Origin: Pyropia haitanensis
Lineage: Eukaryota; Rhodophyta; Bangiophyceae; Bangiales; Bangiaceae
DNA: 64,000 bases
Reading direction: 5' to 3'
Assembly (NCBI GenBank): GCA_008729055.1
Contig: SDUX01000002.1
Location: 6,177,485 to 6,241,484, forward strand
Part shown: positions 63,715-64,000 of the stretch, piece by piece
Layout: each line of letters starts with the position of its first letter
Position numbering within the stretch: the first letter of the stretch is position 1
Made by a program: the position numbers and the translations under genes
Notes under the pieces: generated by a model
What the model saw: only the letters and a program-made list of their open reading frames with translations
What the model was told of the DNA's origin: nothing
Database searches by the model: none

Positions 63715-64000
63715 TCACCCAGAGGAACCCCCCTCGGTGCCCGCCGCGGCAGTCCCGTCCGCAGCCGCCGCGCCAGCCAGACCCCCCTGCATCCCACCAC
63801 CACTGCCGCCGCCGCTGCCACCGGCCGCCCCCGCGCCGCCAGGCTTCTTCGCCCCCGTGCCGTCTGGCGCCTTCACTCCCATGCCGCCCGGCTTTGTCGC
63901 CCCTGCGCCGGCTCGCTTCGCCACCCCCGTGCCGTCCGCCTTGGTTGCCCCCGCCGCCGCCGCCGCCGCCGCCGCCTCGGCCGCCGTCGTCGCCGCCGCC
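63715..64000 (-). CDS. Second copy of the bZIP-like gene, partial
   Basis: The C-terminal repeat region of the gene at 56582-57319 recurs with few changes (KASDGTGAN becomes KAPDGTGAK; AAAGGTAAAG becomes AAADGTAAAG) and the same TGA, now at 63715. The frame is open to the window edge, so a complete second gene including the basic region may lie beyond. The GTGAGC and CTAG sites downstream are also preserved. Confidence 0.6.
   Translation of the reverse strand, partial: AAATTAAEAAAAAAAAGATKADGTGVAKRAGAGATKPGGMGVKAPDGTGAKKPGGAGAAGGSGGGSGGGMQGGLAGAAAADGTAAAGTEGGSSG

Larger units (their letters stand above)
61602..64000. repeat. Segmental duplication, copy B (runs off the window)
   Basis: Direct copy of 54461-56867, same orientation, about 7.14 kb downstream. 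The left breakpoint near 61602 is sharp: upstream sequence is unrelated to the region before 54461. The right end is not reached. It holds the truncated DUF1826 remnant, the intergenic stretch (with the same microsatellite at about 62300-62400) and a second bZIP-like 3' end. Confidence 0.88.

Overview
The window looks like nuclear DNA of a multicellular red alga, most likely a Bangiales species (Porphyra/Pyropia type). This is an inference from four things. Base composition is extremely G+C-rich with strong GC3 codon bias. Genes are long, mostly intronless and packed with Ala/Gly/Pro low-complexity loops. There is an NADPH oxidase with extra membrane helices between its FAD and NADPH parts, an arrangement I recall being reported for red algae. 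Two genes look plastid-related and eukaryotic (CSP41-like and AlgH/YqgE-like). No bacterial operon features, tRNA, rRNA or CRISPR arrays were seen.

Layout. 1.5-4.6 kb: a large secreted Gly-rich/collagen-like protein (+). 6.8-7.4 kb: a secreted protein of five 39-residue cysteine repeats (+). 7.7-8.1 kb: a PIF/Harbinger-like MITE. 8.6-12.7 kb: decayed coding pieces, a fold-back repeat and a tandem repeat. 13.0-13.9 kb: a Pro-rich unknown protein (+). 15.8-20.0 kb: NADPH oxidase (-). 22.0-26.4 kb: low-complexity DNA with coding-like stretches on both strands. 27.0-29.1 kb: a Crinkler/RHS-type P-loop NTPase with a C-terminal nuclease-like motif (+), of visibly different composition. 30.9-32.0 kb: AlgH-like (+). 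32.5-33.3 kb: a Cys-rich single-pass membrane protein (-). 36.2-36.7 kb: Hsp20 (+). 37.3-37.6 kb: a small secreted 8-Cys peptide (-). 38.9-40.1 kb: CSP41-like (-). 41.4-44.4 kb: cytochrome P450 (+). 44.7-46.5 kb: kynurenine 3-monooxygenase (-). 47.9-51.0 kb: a putative nuclear regulator (-). 52.5-53.3 kb: an eEF1A lysine methyltransferase (METTL10/EFM4) (-). 53.7-54.7 kb: a DUF1826 protein (+). 56.6-57.3 kb: a bZIP-like factor (-). 57.9-59.8 kb: an unknown intron-containing gene (-). From 61.6 kb to the window end, a direct duplication of the 54.5-56.9 kb segment begins, carrying a truncated DUF1826 copy and the start of a second bZIP copy.

Two themes cut across the window. First, many otherwise well-conserved genes change reading frame at long C or G homopolymers inside low-complexity linkers. 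Uncorrected sequencing indels are the simplest explanation, but this needs raw reads or RNA. Second, several genes belong to surface, stress or defence-like biology: NADPH oxidase, Cys-rich secreted proteins, Hsp20 and the CRN/RHS-type protein. The genes are otherwise unrelated, and nothing suggests a co-regulated cluster.
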